A stretch of DNA of 62,106 nucleotides from Deltaproteobacteria bacterium (lineage in GTDB: Bacteria; Desulfobacterota; Binatia; UBA9968), in assembly GCA_016874755.1 (NCBI GenBank), contig VGTH01000031.1, positions 1-62,106 of the forward strand, in the 5' to 3' direction. The position numbers and the translations under genes are program-made. Positions 22,079 through 30,515 of the stretch are shown here, piece by piece. The notes under the pieces were generated by a model. The model saw only the letters and a program-made list of their open reading frames with translations, did not search any database and was not told the origin of the DNA. Each line of letters begins with the position of its first letter. The first letter of the stretch is position 1.

Positions 22079-22110
22079 AAGGCAGGCCATTGGTGCCTGC
22101 CTTCTTGTTT
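22079..22110 (+). terminator. Terminator after the amidohydrolase gene
   Basis: AAGGCAGGC (22079-22087) pairs with GCCTGCCTT (22095-22103) around a 7-nt loop, followed by the T-rich CTTGTTT. It sits 31 bp after the stop codon. Confidence 0.7.
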
Positions 22111-22206
22111 CCACAAGATAGCTTGATTTCCCCCTGCCCAGTCGACTACAATTTTCAGGTCAGGCGTCGGTTGAAGTTGTTTTACGACCGAAAAGGAGGA
22201 GTGGAG

Positions 22207-22389
22207 ATGGACCTGCCGAAATGTCAGAAGTGCAATAACGGGGTGTTAATCCCCCTCTCGGATTACGGGCAGGATGGGGCGTCCGTGATGTTCAAAGCCT
22301 GGGCGTGCACCAATCCCGATTGTGGTTTTTCGCTGCGCATAGACAAAGGCGAAGTCACCTACGGGAAGAGAATCGAGCCAAAGCACTGA
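22207..22389 (+). CDS. Small zinc-ribbon protein
   Basis: 60 residues. AGGAGG at about 22195 precedes ATG 22207, so translation initiation looks strong and the longer upstream reading is not used. Two Cys pairs form a likely zinc ribbon (CQKC near the start, CTNPDC near residue 34). Function is not recognised. It could bind nucleic acid or be a small metal-binding adapter. It is transcribed alone between a terminator and a convergent gene. Confidence 0.75.
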   Translation: MDLPKCQKCNNGVLIPLSDYGQDGASVMFKAWACTNPDCGFSLRIDKGEVTYGKRIEPKH

Positions 22390-22442
22390 GAGCTTTTCAC
22401 CGCGACTGAGAATTCGAAGCTACTTTAAGCAACTCGATAGAC

Positions 22443-23099
22443 CTAAGTCGGCATGGCGCGATTGAAGCTCGCGATCGCGCGGCCAAAGAGCTCACAGCCC
22501 TTTTTCAAAGCCTCCAAACACTTCTCTTGCGTTGCTGCATCGGTCGCGTAGCGGCTGAGAATTTCCGGCGCGATCCACTCGTGGCCGGCTTCGTCCGCCA
22601 AAAGCGTATCGCGATAAATCGACGCGGTCAGCGGATCGATGGGTTCGACTCGCTCGATGAAAGACTTCGATGTGCGCGGAAAAAATTCCTCATGGCCGAA
22701 CTGTACGCTGGCAATCAATTCACACAACGAACCCAGACCGGCGTGAAAGTCCCACAACTCTTTTAGCTCTGGCAGCGGATCGTTCCACAGCCCATCGGGG
22801 TCGCCGTGCAGATCGCTGATGCGTTTGCGCAAGATCGCGGTGTGCCTCAATTCGTTGACAACGTACTCGGACATGGGCTGCTGCAAATCCAAATCGGGAA
22901 TCTTCCCTACCCACGGTGCCGTCACTTCGGCGGCTTTGCGCTCCATCACGACGCCAAACTGCAAGCGGCGTAGCACGATCGCCGGCGTCAGTGGCTTCTC
23001 AGCGCCGTAGCTTTTTCGTTCGGCATTCATTTTTTCCCAGAAAGATTCGCGAATTCCATCTAGCTTCTTGAGAAAATCCTGCGGCTTCAGCGCGTCCAT
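22443..23099 (-). CDS. Ferritin-like diiron-type protein
   Basis: 218 residues from ATG 23099, chosen because GGAGG lies 7 bp upstream (GTG 23105 would sit on top of it). All-helical, with candidate iron ligands Glu53 (VMERKA), Glu83-x-x-His86 (NELRH) and Glu170-x-x-His173 (DEAGH), the paired E-x-x-H pattern of ferritin-like carboxylate diiron proteins. It could be an oxygenase, an oxidase or a metal-binding protein. It is divergent (108-bp gap) from a second predicted diiron protein. Confidence 0.6.
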   Translation of the reverse strand: MDALKPQDFLKKLDGIRESFWEKMNAERKSYGAEKPLTPAIVLRRLQFGVVMERKAAEVTAPWVGKIPDLDLQQPMSEYVVNELRHTAILRKRISDLHGDPDGLWNDPLPELKELWDFHAGLGSLCELIASVQFGHEEFFPRTSKSFIERVEPIDPLTASIYRDTLLADEAGHEWIAPEILSRYATDAATQEKCLEALKKGCELFGRAIASFNRAMPT

Positions 23100-23207
23100 T
23101 GTCACCCCTCCGTCGAGTGCGCTTGATTGACTTAAGAATTCATTTGCGTTTTAACAATACAGTATTTTCCTTTTTCAAAAAAGCTGTTTGCGCCAGGGGA
23201 CAAACCG

Positions 23208-23951
23208 ATGAACTCTGCCGAAGCCAAAGCTTACGTCGACCAGTTGTATTCCGACGTTCATGCACACTGGGGAAAAAAGATCGAGCGCGGCGCCTTTATG
23301 AGCCAGCTGCGCGCCGGCACTCTGCCGCTGCCGTGCCTGCGCCGCTTTTTCAAAGATTGGGGGTTGTTCTCCATCGAAGTGGTGGCGTTGAATGCGGTTT
23401 CCTATTACGTGCACCTGCCGTTCTTTGTCGACAACTACGATCTCCTCGGTCCGCTCTGCAACAAGGTCGCCGAAGAATTAATATCGCCGAAACCGCCGGG
23501 GCATATTTTGATTCTCCTTGAAACCGCCAAGGCATTAGGACTTTCCAAAGAAGAGCTGTTCGAGCAGCCGGCGTCAGCGCCGGGACGGGCGATCAGCGAC
23601 TACTGCCGCCGGGTGTTTACCGACGGTTCGTTGATCGAGCTCTGGGGCGCGCATGTCTACGAAGAGACGCTTGGCCATTGGTCGAACCAGTGGGCGCAGG
23701 CTTTGTCGACACACTACGGGCTCAGCAAAAAGCAAACTGTCTATTTCACCGCCCACGCCGAAGCCGACTTAGTGCAACATGGCGACCATATGGGCCACGG
23801 GCCGCTCAATCGCATGATCCTGCAGCGCATACTTGAACAGGGTAAGACCTCGAAGAAATTGGGCTACGATCCCAAATATTGTGGCTACACGATGGTCGAT
23901 CTCCAGTCGCTAATGGAAATGCATGCGTTGGAGAACCCTTATCCCGCCTGA
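23208..23951 (+). CDS. Heme-oxygenase-like diiron oxidase (PqqC/CADD/TenA superfamily)
   Basis: 247 residues. The TenA/PqqC-like helical fold is suggested by length and blocks such as CLRRFFKDWGLFS and HVYEETLGHW. Possible diiron ligands are Glu89 or Glu90, His99, Glu152 or Glu153 and the H-x3-D-x3-H set His183, Asp187, His191 in TAHAEADLVQH. CADD and SznF use a similar E-H-E-H-D-H array, with slightly different spacing. The substrate is unknown. AGGGGA precedes ATG 23208. Its 3' end overlaps or abuts the kelch gene. Confidence 0.65.
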   Translation: MNSAEAKAYVDQLYSDVHAHWGKKIERGAFMSQLRAGTLPLPCLRRFFKDWGLFSIEVVALNAVSYYVHLPFFVDNYDLLGPLCNKVAEELISPKPPGHILILLETAKALGLSKEELFEQPASAPGRAISDYCRRVFTDGSLIELWGAHVYEETLGHWSNQWAQALSTHYGLSKKQTVYFTAHAEADLVQHGDHMGHGPLNRMILQRILEQGKTSKKLGYDPKYCGYTMVDLQSLMEMHALENPYPA

Positions 23952-24906
23952 TCGATCCGTTAAAGTTGTGTTAGCGCGATTTCTCTTCTTGCTGATTCTT
24001 ATTGGCGCGCCGGCGCCGGCGGCGGAAAAACTCGATCGCCGTTGGGAAAGCCGTGCGGCGATGCCCTCGGCACGTACGGAAGTCGCCGCCGCCGTGCTTG
24101 GCGGCAAAGTGTTCATCATCGGCGGCTACCAAAAACACGCCGGCGCCGTCGAAGAATACGACCCGGGAAAAAACAGTTGGCGCAAACGCGCGGCGCTGCC
24201 AAAAGCGTTGCACCACGTCGGCGCGGCGGTGGTCCATGGCAAGATTTATGTCATCGGTGGCTACGTCTCAGGCGTGGGGTCGCTCAACACAGTTTATGAA
24301 TACGATAGCGTCGCCGACCGCTGGCAAGCAAAATCGCCTATGCCGACCGCACGCGGCGCGCTCGCCGTCGGCGTTATCGGCGAAAAAATCTACGCCGTCG
24401 GTGGTATCGGCAGCGACGGCAAAGGCAGCAACGCCAATGAAGTTTACGACCCGCAGACCGACCGCTGGATCAAAGCTGCAGCCATCCCGACGCCGCGCGA
24501 TCATCACGCCATCGGCGTCGTCGCTGGCAAGCTCTACGTCATTGCCGGTCGCCTCAACGGCGACCATGATAAAAGCGTCGCCGTCAATGAAGAGTACGAT
24601 CCCGCCACCGACCGCTGGCGCACCCGGGCCGCGATCCCGACCGTAAGAAGCGGCGTCGCCGCAGCAGTGTTCAACGATAAAGTGTTCGTGTTCGGCGGCG
24701 AATCCCACGGCAAAACCCATCGCGACGTCGAAGCCTACGACCCCAAAACCGATAGTTGGCAGCGCCACGCCCCTATGCCCACTGCCCGCCATGGGCTAGG
24801 CGCCGCTACTGTTGGCTCGGCAATCTACGTCGTCTCCGGCGGCCCGAAAGCGGGCACAAGTTTTTCGTCGGTGAACGAGGTTCTCACACCGCGGAGTGGA
24901 GGGTGA
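23923..24906 (+). CDS. Secreted kelch-repeat beta-propeller protein
   Basis: About 327 residues. An N-terminal hydrophobic stretch (LARFLFLLILIGAPAPAAE) looks like a signal peptide. Six kelch repeats follow, each with a Gly-Gly (FIIGGY, YVIGGY, YAVGGI, YVIAGR, FVFGGE, YVVSGG) and a later Tyr-Asp...Trp. ATG 23923 overlaps the preceding gene by 29 bp; GTG 23968 would remove the overlap and give a shorter signal peptide. Such propellers usually bind partners or sugars, and no catalytic site is evident. A tail-anchored AAA ATPase starts 3 bp later. Confidence 0.75.
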   Translation: MRWRTLIPPDRSVKVVLARFLFLLILIGAPAPAAEKLDRRWESRAAMPSARTEVAAAVLGGKVFIIGGYQKHAGAVEEYDPGKNSWRKRAALPKALHHVGAAVVHGKIYVIGGYVSGVGSLNTVYEYDSVADRWQAKSPMPTARGALAVGVIGEKIYAVGGIGSDGKGSNANEVYDPQTDRWIKAAAIPTPRDHHAIGVVAGKLYVIAGRLNGDHDKSVAVNEEYDPATDRWRTRAAIPTVRSGVAAAVFNDKVFVFGGESHGKTHRDVEAYDPKTDSWQRHAPMPTARHGLGAATVGSAIYVVSGGPKAGTSFSSVNEVLTPRSGG

Positions 24907-24909
24907 CGA

Positions 24910-25914
24910 GTGGCTAACCCGCTGATCTCATTTTTCACCGGGCTCAACGCGCGCCGCGTCGTTGAAACGGTCAACCCGACGCGCACGTTGGCCGAAGTCG
25001 TACTGGCGCCGCAAACCCGCCGCACCGTCGAACAGGCGCTGGCCCAGGTGCGCAATCATAGTTTGATCTTTAATCGCTGGGGACTGGGCGAGCGTCACAC
25101 ATCGGGGCGCGGCCTCGCGTTTAACTTTGCCGGTATGCCGGGCACAGGCAAGACGATTTGCGCTGAAGCTATAGCCCACGAGCTCGGCATGAAACTACTT
25201 GTCGTCAACTACGCCGAAGCCGAGTCCATGTGGGTCGGCGAGACGTCGAAAAATATCGTCGCTACCTTCCGCACGGCAGCGGAGCAAAATGCCGTGCTCT
25301 TTTTCGATGAGGCGGACGCCATTGCCATGCGCCGCTCCTCCGGCATCGGCACGCCGTACGAGCGTGAGAGCAACTTGACCGTGAACGTGCTGCTGCGCGA
25401 ATTGGAACAATTCAACGGCATCGTCATCTTCGCGACCAATCTAGCGGCCAACTTCGACCCGGCTTTCGAGCGGCGCATCCGCGCCCATGTATTGTTCGAA
25501 ATGCCCGGCTTGGAAGAGCGGGCGCGCATCTGGCAGCTGCAGCTTCACCCGCGAAAAACCCCGCTGGCGGCGGACGTGAATTTTCAACTTCTCGCCGAAC
25601 GCTACGCGGTCAGCGGCGGCGATATCAAGAACGCCGTCATCAAAGCAGCCGCTCTCGCCGCATCGGAGGAAGGTCCTGACGTCGGCAAACGCATAGGCCA
25701 GCACCATTTTGAGTCGGCTATGGAAGAGGTGCTCTCGGCAAAATCGGTGATGCAGCAGTCGCTCTTCACCGATCCTACGGTGGCAGTTTCGACTCCGGTA
25801 ACCGTTCAGACGTTTGAACCCCAGTGGCAACCGGCAACGTTGATAGCACTCGCAATGGCAGGCGCGGCGCTGCTCGTGGCGCTGCTGTCATTTGCCCTGG
25901 TGCTGCTGCGCTAG
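24910..25914 (+). CDS. AAA ATPase with C-terminal membrane anchor
   Basis: 334 residues starting at GTG 24910, with GGAGGG 7-12 bp upstream. A single classic AAA module: Walker A GMPGTGKT at 75-82, pore-loop-like MWVGET near 108, Walker B FFDEAD at 131-136 and arginine-finger region FERRIRAH near 190. The last 25 residues (LIALAMAGAALLVALLSF and on) form one membrane helix ending at the C-terminus, with only LLR beyond. A tail-anchored AAA protein of this size could extract or remodel membrane-associated proteins. The fixed position 3 bp after the kelch gene suggests co-expression. Confidence 0.8.
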   Translation: MANPLISFFTGLNARRVVETVNPTRTLAEVVLAPQTRRTVEQALAQVRNHSLIFNRWGLGERHTSGRGLAFNFAGMPGTGKTICAEAIAHELGMKLLVVNYAEAESMWVGETSKNIVATFRTAAEQNAVLFFDEADAIAMRRSSGIGTPYERESNLTVNVLLRELEQFNGIVIFATNLAANFDPAFERRIRAHVLFEMPGLEERARIWQLQLHPRKTPLAADVNFQLLAERYAVSGGDIKNAVIKAAALAASEEGPDVGKRIGQHHFESAMEEVLSAKSVMQQSLFTDPTVAVSTPVTVQTFEPQWQPATLIALAMAGAALLVALLSFALVLLR

Positions 25915-25925
25915 TCTGAGGAGCG

Positions 25926-26396
25926 ATGGCGCGCAAAACCAGCGCCGGACTGTTGCTTTACCGCCGCCGCAGCGAGCTGGAAGTCTTCCTAGTCCACCCC
26001 GGTGGCCCCTTCTGGGCAAAAAAAGATCTCGGCGCCTGGTCGATTCCGAAAGGCGAATTTGAAGAAGGCGAAGACCCACTCAAAGCCGCGGAGCGCGAGT
26101 TCACCGAAGAAACCGGTTTCACGGTCGAAGGCGAATCCCGCGCGCTGAATCCGGTAAAACAGTCGGGCGGAAAAATCGTCCACGCCTGGGCCGTCGAAGC
26201 CGACTGCGACGCCGACAAAATCAAAAGCAACACCTTCGAGCTACAATGGCCGCCCAAATCCGGCCGCATGCAAAGCTTCCCCGAAGTCGATCGCGCCGCG
26301 TGGTTTCCGATCGATCAAGCGCGCAAACATATGCTCTCAGGTCAGACAAATTTCTTGGACCAACTCCTGGCGCTAATCGATTCAGTATCTCGCTGA
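25926..26396 (+). CDS. Nudix hydrolase (COG4119-like)
   Basis: 156 residues. The Nudix box is complete: G-x5-E-x7-REFTEETGF, with the metal-binding glutamates. The N-terminal TSAGLLLYRRR and FLVHPGGPFWAKKDLGAWSIPKG segments match the predicted NTP pyrophosphohydrolases of COG4119. Substrate unknown. It begins 12 bp after the AAA gene (GAGGAG just upstream). Its last 15 bp overlap the convergent hydrolase gene. Confidence 0.85.
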   Translation: MARKTSAGLLLYRRRSELEVFLVHPGGPFWAKKDLGAWSIPKGEFEEGEDPLKAAEREFTEETGFTVEGESRALNPVKQSGGKIVHAWAVEADCDADKIKSNTFELQWPPKSGRMQSFPEVDRAAWFPIDQARKHMLSGQTNFLDQLLALIDSVSR

Positions 26397-27377
26397 GAAA
26401 TAATTGACGATCCGCCGCGGCAGCCAGTCCAGAGCACCCGGAAAAACTCCGCTGACAAACCCCACATGGCCGCCGGCGGCCGGAAAGTCGCAGGTCACGG
26501 CGTCCGATACTTCGTTTTTTTTCGGGAAGCACGCGGCGGGCAAAAACGGATCGTTTTGCGCGTTGATCAAAAGTGTCGGCACTTTAATGTTGCTTAGAAA
26601 TGGCTTGCTGCTTGCCCGCATCCAGTAATCTTCGGCGTTTCTGAAGCCGTGAATCGGTGCGGTGTAAAGATCGTCGATCGCTCGAAACGTTTTGCACGCA
26701 CGGACATCGGCCGGAACCGTTTTGAGATTGTGTAGTTCGATCTTCTGGATCACCTTGGCGGTGATCGACGCCAGAAAATGGCGCGTGTAGATCAATCGCT
26801 GGAAACCGCGATCCAACACGGCGGCAGCAGCATTCAGGTCCACAGGCGCCGAGATCGCCACCGCGGCAGCGACGATCGACATCGCCGCGGCGCCCTGCTC
26901 GCCGAGCCACTTAAGTAGCATGTTGCCGCCCAGCGACACGCCGGCGACGTAGATTTCACTATCGCGATTTTCCGCTTTGAGCCGGCGCAGTATCCAATCA
27001 ATTTCCGCCGAATCGCCGGAGTGATAAGCTCGGGGTAGACGATTGATCTCGCCGCTGCAACCGCGAAAGTGCGGCACGACGCCGGCCCAACCGAGCTGTT
27101 GCGCCAAAGTCATCAGGCTCAGCGCATAATGACTGCGCGAGCAGCCTTCGAGGCCATGAAACAAGACGAACAGCTTGTTTGATTCGCTGGGCGACGGCGT
27201 CCAATCGAGATCGATGAAATCGCCGTCCGGCGTGTCCCAACGTTGGCGGTGGTAAGACTGAGCATAGTTCCGCGCCAGCATGCGCGCGTAGATGGTTTGC
27301 GCATTACCGCCCGGCAACCACGGGGGAGGCTTGTACGGTCTCGCGTTTAGGAGTCGTGATGATGGAGCCAATAACAC
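26382..27377 (-). CDS. YheT-type alpha/beta hydrolase
   Basis: 331 residues from GTG 27377, with GAGGA about 10 bp upstream. The oxyanion region VLFHGLEGCSRSHYA and nucleophile elbow GVSLGGNML match the COG0429/YheT family. The His of the triad is probably in the C-terminal GGHVGF. These are predicted esterases of unknown physiological substrate. The gene faces the Nudix gene tail to tail. Confidence 0.85.
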   Translation of the reverse strand: MLLAPSSRLLNARPYKPPPWLPGGNAQTIYARMLARNYAQSYHRQRWDTPDGDFIDLDWTPSPSESNKLFVLFHGLEGCSRSHYALSLMTLAQQLGWAGVVPHFRGCSGEINRLPRAYHSGDSAEIDWILRRLKAENRDSEIYVAGVSLGGNMLLKWLGEQGAAAMSIVAAAVAISAPVDLNAAAAVLDRGFQRLIYTRHFLASITAKVIQKIELHNLKTVPADVRACKTFRAIDDLYTAPIHGFRNAEDYWMRASSKPFLSNIKVPTLLINAQNDPFLPAACFPKKNEVSDAVTCDFPAAGGHVGFVSGVFPGALDWLPRRIVNYFSARY

Positions 27378-27388
27378 TCAGAGTTTTC

Positions 27389-27469
27389 CTCACGAAGACG
27401 CGAAGAACACGAAGTTAGGATAGATATCAGTTTCAAACCCCTTCGTGCTCTTCGTGTCTTCGTGGTGAG
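27389..27469. repeat. CACGAAG-type dispersed repeat, copy 2
   Basis: Inverted arms at 27389-27415 and 27441-27469, built from repeats of ACGAAG and its complement, with the outer end CTTCGTGGTGAG. It occupies the gap between the hydrolase and putA. Confidence 0.8.
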
Positions 27470-27522
27470 TCATCCGCTCCCCAACTCTGCGCCCTCAGCG
27501 CCCCTGCGCGAGATATTCCGAA

Positions 27523-30465
27523 TCATTTCCTAGTTTGCTCCGGCGGCATGAAGCCGTGCCGTAAGGTATTTTCCGAGATCGTCCTCGGCTCAAGAAACTG
27601 CAGCAGATAATCCGGCCCGCCGGCCTTCGAGCCGATGCCGGAAAGCTTCAAGCCGCCGAACGGTTGGCGTTCGACAACCGCGCCGGTAATCCCGCGGTTG
27701 ATGTAGAGATTGCCGACGCGAAACTCTTTGCGCGCGAGCTCAATATGCGCCGGCGAGCGCGAAAAGATGCCACCGGTCAGCGCGAATTGCGAATCGTTGG
27801 CGAGCGCCAGCGCGTGTTCGAAGTCTTTCGCTTTGATCACTGACAGCACCGGACCGAAGATTTCTTCCTGAGCGATACGGCTGTGCGGATCGACGTCGCG
27901 AAAGATCGCCGGGCCGACGAAATATCCATCCTTCGGCGCGGCCATTTCGAGGACGCACTTGGCTTGCTTCTTACCGGTACGAATGTAATTTTCGATGCGC
28001 GCTTTTGCCTCGCCATCGATCACCGGGCCGATGGCGTTGCGCGGGTCTTCTGGCGGGCCGATTTTTAGACTTTGGGTCGCGTCCACCAGACGGCTGAAGA
28101 ACCGATCGTGGATTTCGTTGAGCAATATAATGCGCGATGCCGCGGAACACTTCTGTCCTTGATAACCAAAGGCAGAGTCGATCACATGCACCACCGCTTC
28201 ATCCAGATCGGCGTCACTGTCGACGATCAGCGCATTTTTGCCGCCCATCTCGCAGACCACGCGTTTCACGTGCGTCTGTCCCGATTTCGTCGTGTAGGCT
28301 TCGCGGAGAATCTCCAAGCCGACCTCGCGCGAGCCGGTAAAGGCGATCACATGAACCTGCGGCGAGCGCACCAACTGGGCGCCGATGTCACCGCCGCCTT
28401 GCAGGAGCTGCAAAGCGTCATCGGGCACGCCGGCCTTTTGGAGAATTTCGAATAGAGAAACTCCCATGAGCGGCGATTGCTCCGCCGGTTTCATCAGCAC
28501 GCAATTGCCCGCCACCAGCGCCGCCGCGGTCATGCCGGTTAAGATCGCCAGCGGAAAATTCCACGGCGCGATCACTGCGGCTAAGCCGCGCGGCTCGTAA
28601 AAGTAAGTATTGGTCTCGCTCGCTAACTGCTGGGTCTCGCGCGGCTCGGCCAGGCGCAACATCTCGTGCGCATAGTAGTCGAGATAGTCGATGGCCTCGC
28701 AAACATCGGCGTCGGACTCGCGCCAGCCCTTGCCAACTTCGAAAAGTTCTTTGGCCGCCAACTGCCAGCGCTGCTCGCGCATGATCGCCGCGGCTTTGAA
28801 AAGCATCTCGGCGCGCTCGCGCGCTGGCGTGGCGCGCCACTCGGGGAAAAACTGCGTCGCTCTGGCAATCGCCTTTTCCGCTTCCGCGCCGCTTGTGGCG
28901 CGCACCTGACCGAGCTGCTCGCCCGGATTGGCCGGGTTCACCGAATCTATCCAACCTTCGCCACCGCGCCGTCGGCTGGACTTAAGTTCGCCGCGTACAT
29001 CTGCCAGCGTCTCGGCAAAGTTCTCGCGATTTTTTGCCAGCGAAAAATCAATCGGCGCTTCATTGCGAAACTGCCGCGCCCCACTCGACTCACTGCGCCG
29101 CGGCGAAATCGGTTTGGCGTGCTCCGGCGCTTTAATCAAGCCGTCGATGTCTTTTTTGTCGGCGTAGGTCTGGCGCAGAAAGGAAGTGTTCGAGGTATTT
29201 TCCATCAACCGGCGAATCAAATAGGAGATCCCCGGCAAGAGCTCACCCACCGGTAAATAGACCCGCACCCGCTGGCCGTTTTCGATGATCGCCTGGCGCA
29301 CCGGCTCGGCCATGCCGTAAAGCATCTGCATCTCGTAGCCGTTGGCGGGCACGCCGATCTGCTTTGCCGCGACAATCGCATGGGCGAGGCTGCGCAGGTT
29401 GTGACTGCCGAAGGCAGCGTCGATGACGTCATGAGATTCCAGCAAAAGACGCGTCACCTGCTCGTAGCTCGCATCGGTCTCGGCTTTGTCGAGGAAAACC
29501 GGAATGGGCCAGTTTTTCTGCTTCGCCCAAGCGACCTCGCTGTCCCAGTAGGCCCCTTTGACCAAACGCACGCCGATGCGCCGTTTGCGCCGGCGCGCCC
29601 ACTTGATCAGCTCACTTGTGTTCTGCGCGGCGTCAGTCAAGTAGGCTTGCAGCGCAATCGCCGCATAAGGCTGGGCGCGAAATTCTTCCTGCTCCAGCAC
29701 GGAACGAAAGATCTGCAGTGTTAGCTCGCGAAAAGCGTACTGCTCCATATCGACGGTCACCGCCGCTCCGAGCGCAGCCGCCTCGCGAAACAGTTGACGC
29801 AGCCGCTCACGCACGATCGCTTCGGTATTGGGATCGAGGGGATCGAAACGGGCGCACAGCGATGACAGTTTGACCGAAAGATTGACCCGGGGAATCTTGC
29901 CATTGGGCGCTTCGTCGATCCGCGCGATGTCGGGCCACTTGGCGCTGACCGCGGCCAGCCGGCGCATAAGTTGCAAATAGCGCTCCTGCATCGCCGTGGC
30001 TTCGCCGTCGCTCACCGTGGCTTCGCCGACGACGTCGATGGTGAATGCCGCCGGTTCTTTCCGCAGGCTGTTTAAAACCGTCGTGAGATGATTGCCGCTT
30101 TCCTCAGCGATAAAGCGGCGCGCGAGCTTGATAACGTTGCGCTTAACGATGGGCGCGACCAGCGTACCGGCGTGAACCGCCTGGGCGAGGATCGCCAGGC
30201 CGCTGAGCGCGTGATCGACGCGCGCGAAATACTCTTCAAGATGGCGGCCGATCTCGCTCGACGATTCCAGGCTCGGCAGCACATCGACAAAGCGAAACAG
30301 CGCCACGCGCAACGACTCGTCGTCGAGCGACCAGTCGATCATGCGTCCGAGCAAGTCTTGGGCTTCAAAGAGAGAGGGTTTGTGCTGCGCCGCTTTGCGG
30401 TAGAGCGAGCGGGCGAGCTGTTGGACGTCGCGGTCTAGGGCAGTCGTGTCAGTGGTGCTGGCCAT
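27523..30465 (-). CDS. putA: Bifunctional proline dehydrogenase / P5C dehydrogenase
   Basis: 980 residues. The N-terminal proline dehydrogenase barrel has RIGVRLVKGAYWDSE and the C-end YLPVGELLPGISYLIRR. The aldehyde dehydrogenase domain (about 500-960) has VIAPWNFPLAI, catalytic Glu in CEMGGKNA and Cys in GYQGQKCSAA. There is no ribbon-helix-helix DNA-binding domain, so this is the shorter branch-B PutA type known from Geobacter. It oxidises proline to glutamate with FAD and NAD. It lies 50 bp downstream of the thioredoxin-TPR gene. Confidence 0.96.
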   Translation of the reverse strand: MASTTDTTALDRDVQQLARSLYRKAAQHKPSLFEAQDLLGRMIDWSLDDESLRVALFRFVDVLPSLESSSEIGRHLEEYFARVDHALSGLAILAQAVHAGTLVAPIVKRNVIKLARRFIAEESGNHLTTVLNSLRKEPAAFTIDVVGEATVSDGEATAMQERYLQLMRRLAAVSAKWPDIARIDEAPNGKIPRVNLSVKLSSLCARFDPLDPNTEAIVRERLRQLFREAAALGAAVTVDMEQYAFRELTLQIFRSVLEQEEFRAQPYAAIALQAYLTDAAQNTSELIKWARRRKRRIGVRLVKGAYWDSEVAWAKQKNWPIPVFLDKAETDASYEQVTRLLLESHDVIDAAFGSHNLRSLAHAIVAAKQIGVPANGYEMQMLYGMAEPVRQAIIENGQRVRVYLPVGELLPGISYLIRRLMENTSNTSFLRQTYADKKDIDGLIKAPEHAKPISPRRSESSGARQFRNEAPIDFSLAKNRENFAETLADVRGELKSSRRRGGEGWIDSVNPANPGEQLGQVRATSGAEAEKAIARATQFFPEWRATPARERAEMLFKAAAIMREQRWQLAAKELFEVGKGWRESDADVCEAIDYLDYYAHEMLRLAEPRETQQLASETNTYFYEPRGLAAVIAPWNFPLAILTGMTAAALVAGNCVLMKPAEQSPLMGVSLFEILQKAGVPDDALQLLQGGGDIGAQLVRSPQVHVIAFTGSREVGLEILREAYTTKSGQTHVKRVVCEMGGKNALIVDSDADLDEAVVHVIDSAFGYQGQKCSAASRIILLNEIHDRFFSRLVDATQSLKIGPPEDPRNAIGPVIDGEAKARIENYIRTGKKQAKCVLEMAAPKDGYFVGPAIFRDVDPHSRIAQEEIFGPVLSVIKAKDFEHALALANDSQFALTGGIFSRSPAHIELARKEFRVGNLYINRGITGAVVERQPFGGLKLSGIGSKAGGPDYLLQFLEPRTISENTLRHGFMPPEQTRK

Positions 30466-30474
30466 CGCAGATCT

Positions 30475-30510
30475 GTCGGATCCGACCGATCAGTCCGATC
30501 CGTCGGATCA
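30475..30510. repeat. GTCGGATC-type short repeats
   Basis: A perfect 12-bp palindrome GTCGGATCCGAC (30475-30486) is followed by variants of the same octamer up to 30510. It fills the gap between the thioredoxin-TPR gene and putA. Confidence 0.55.
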
Positions 30511-30515
30511 ATTAC

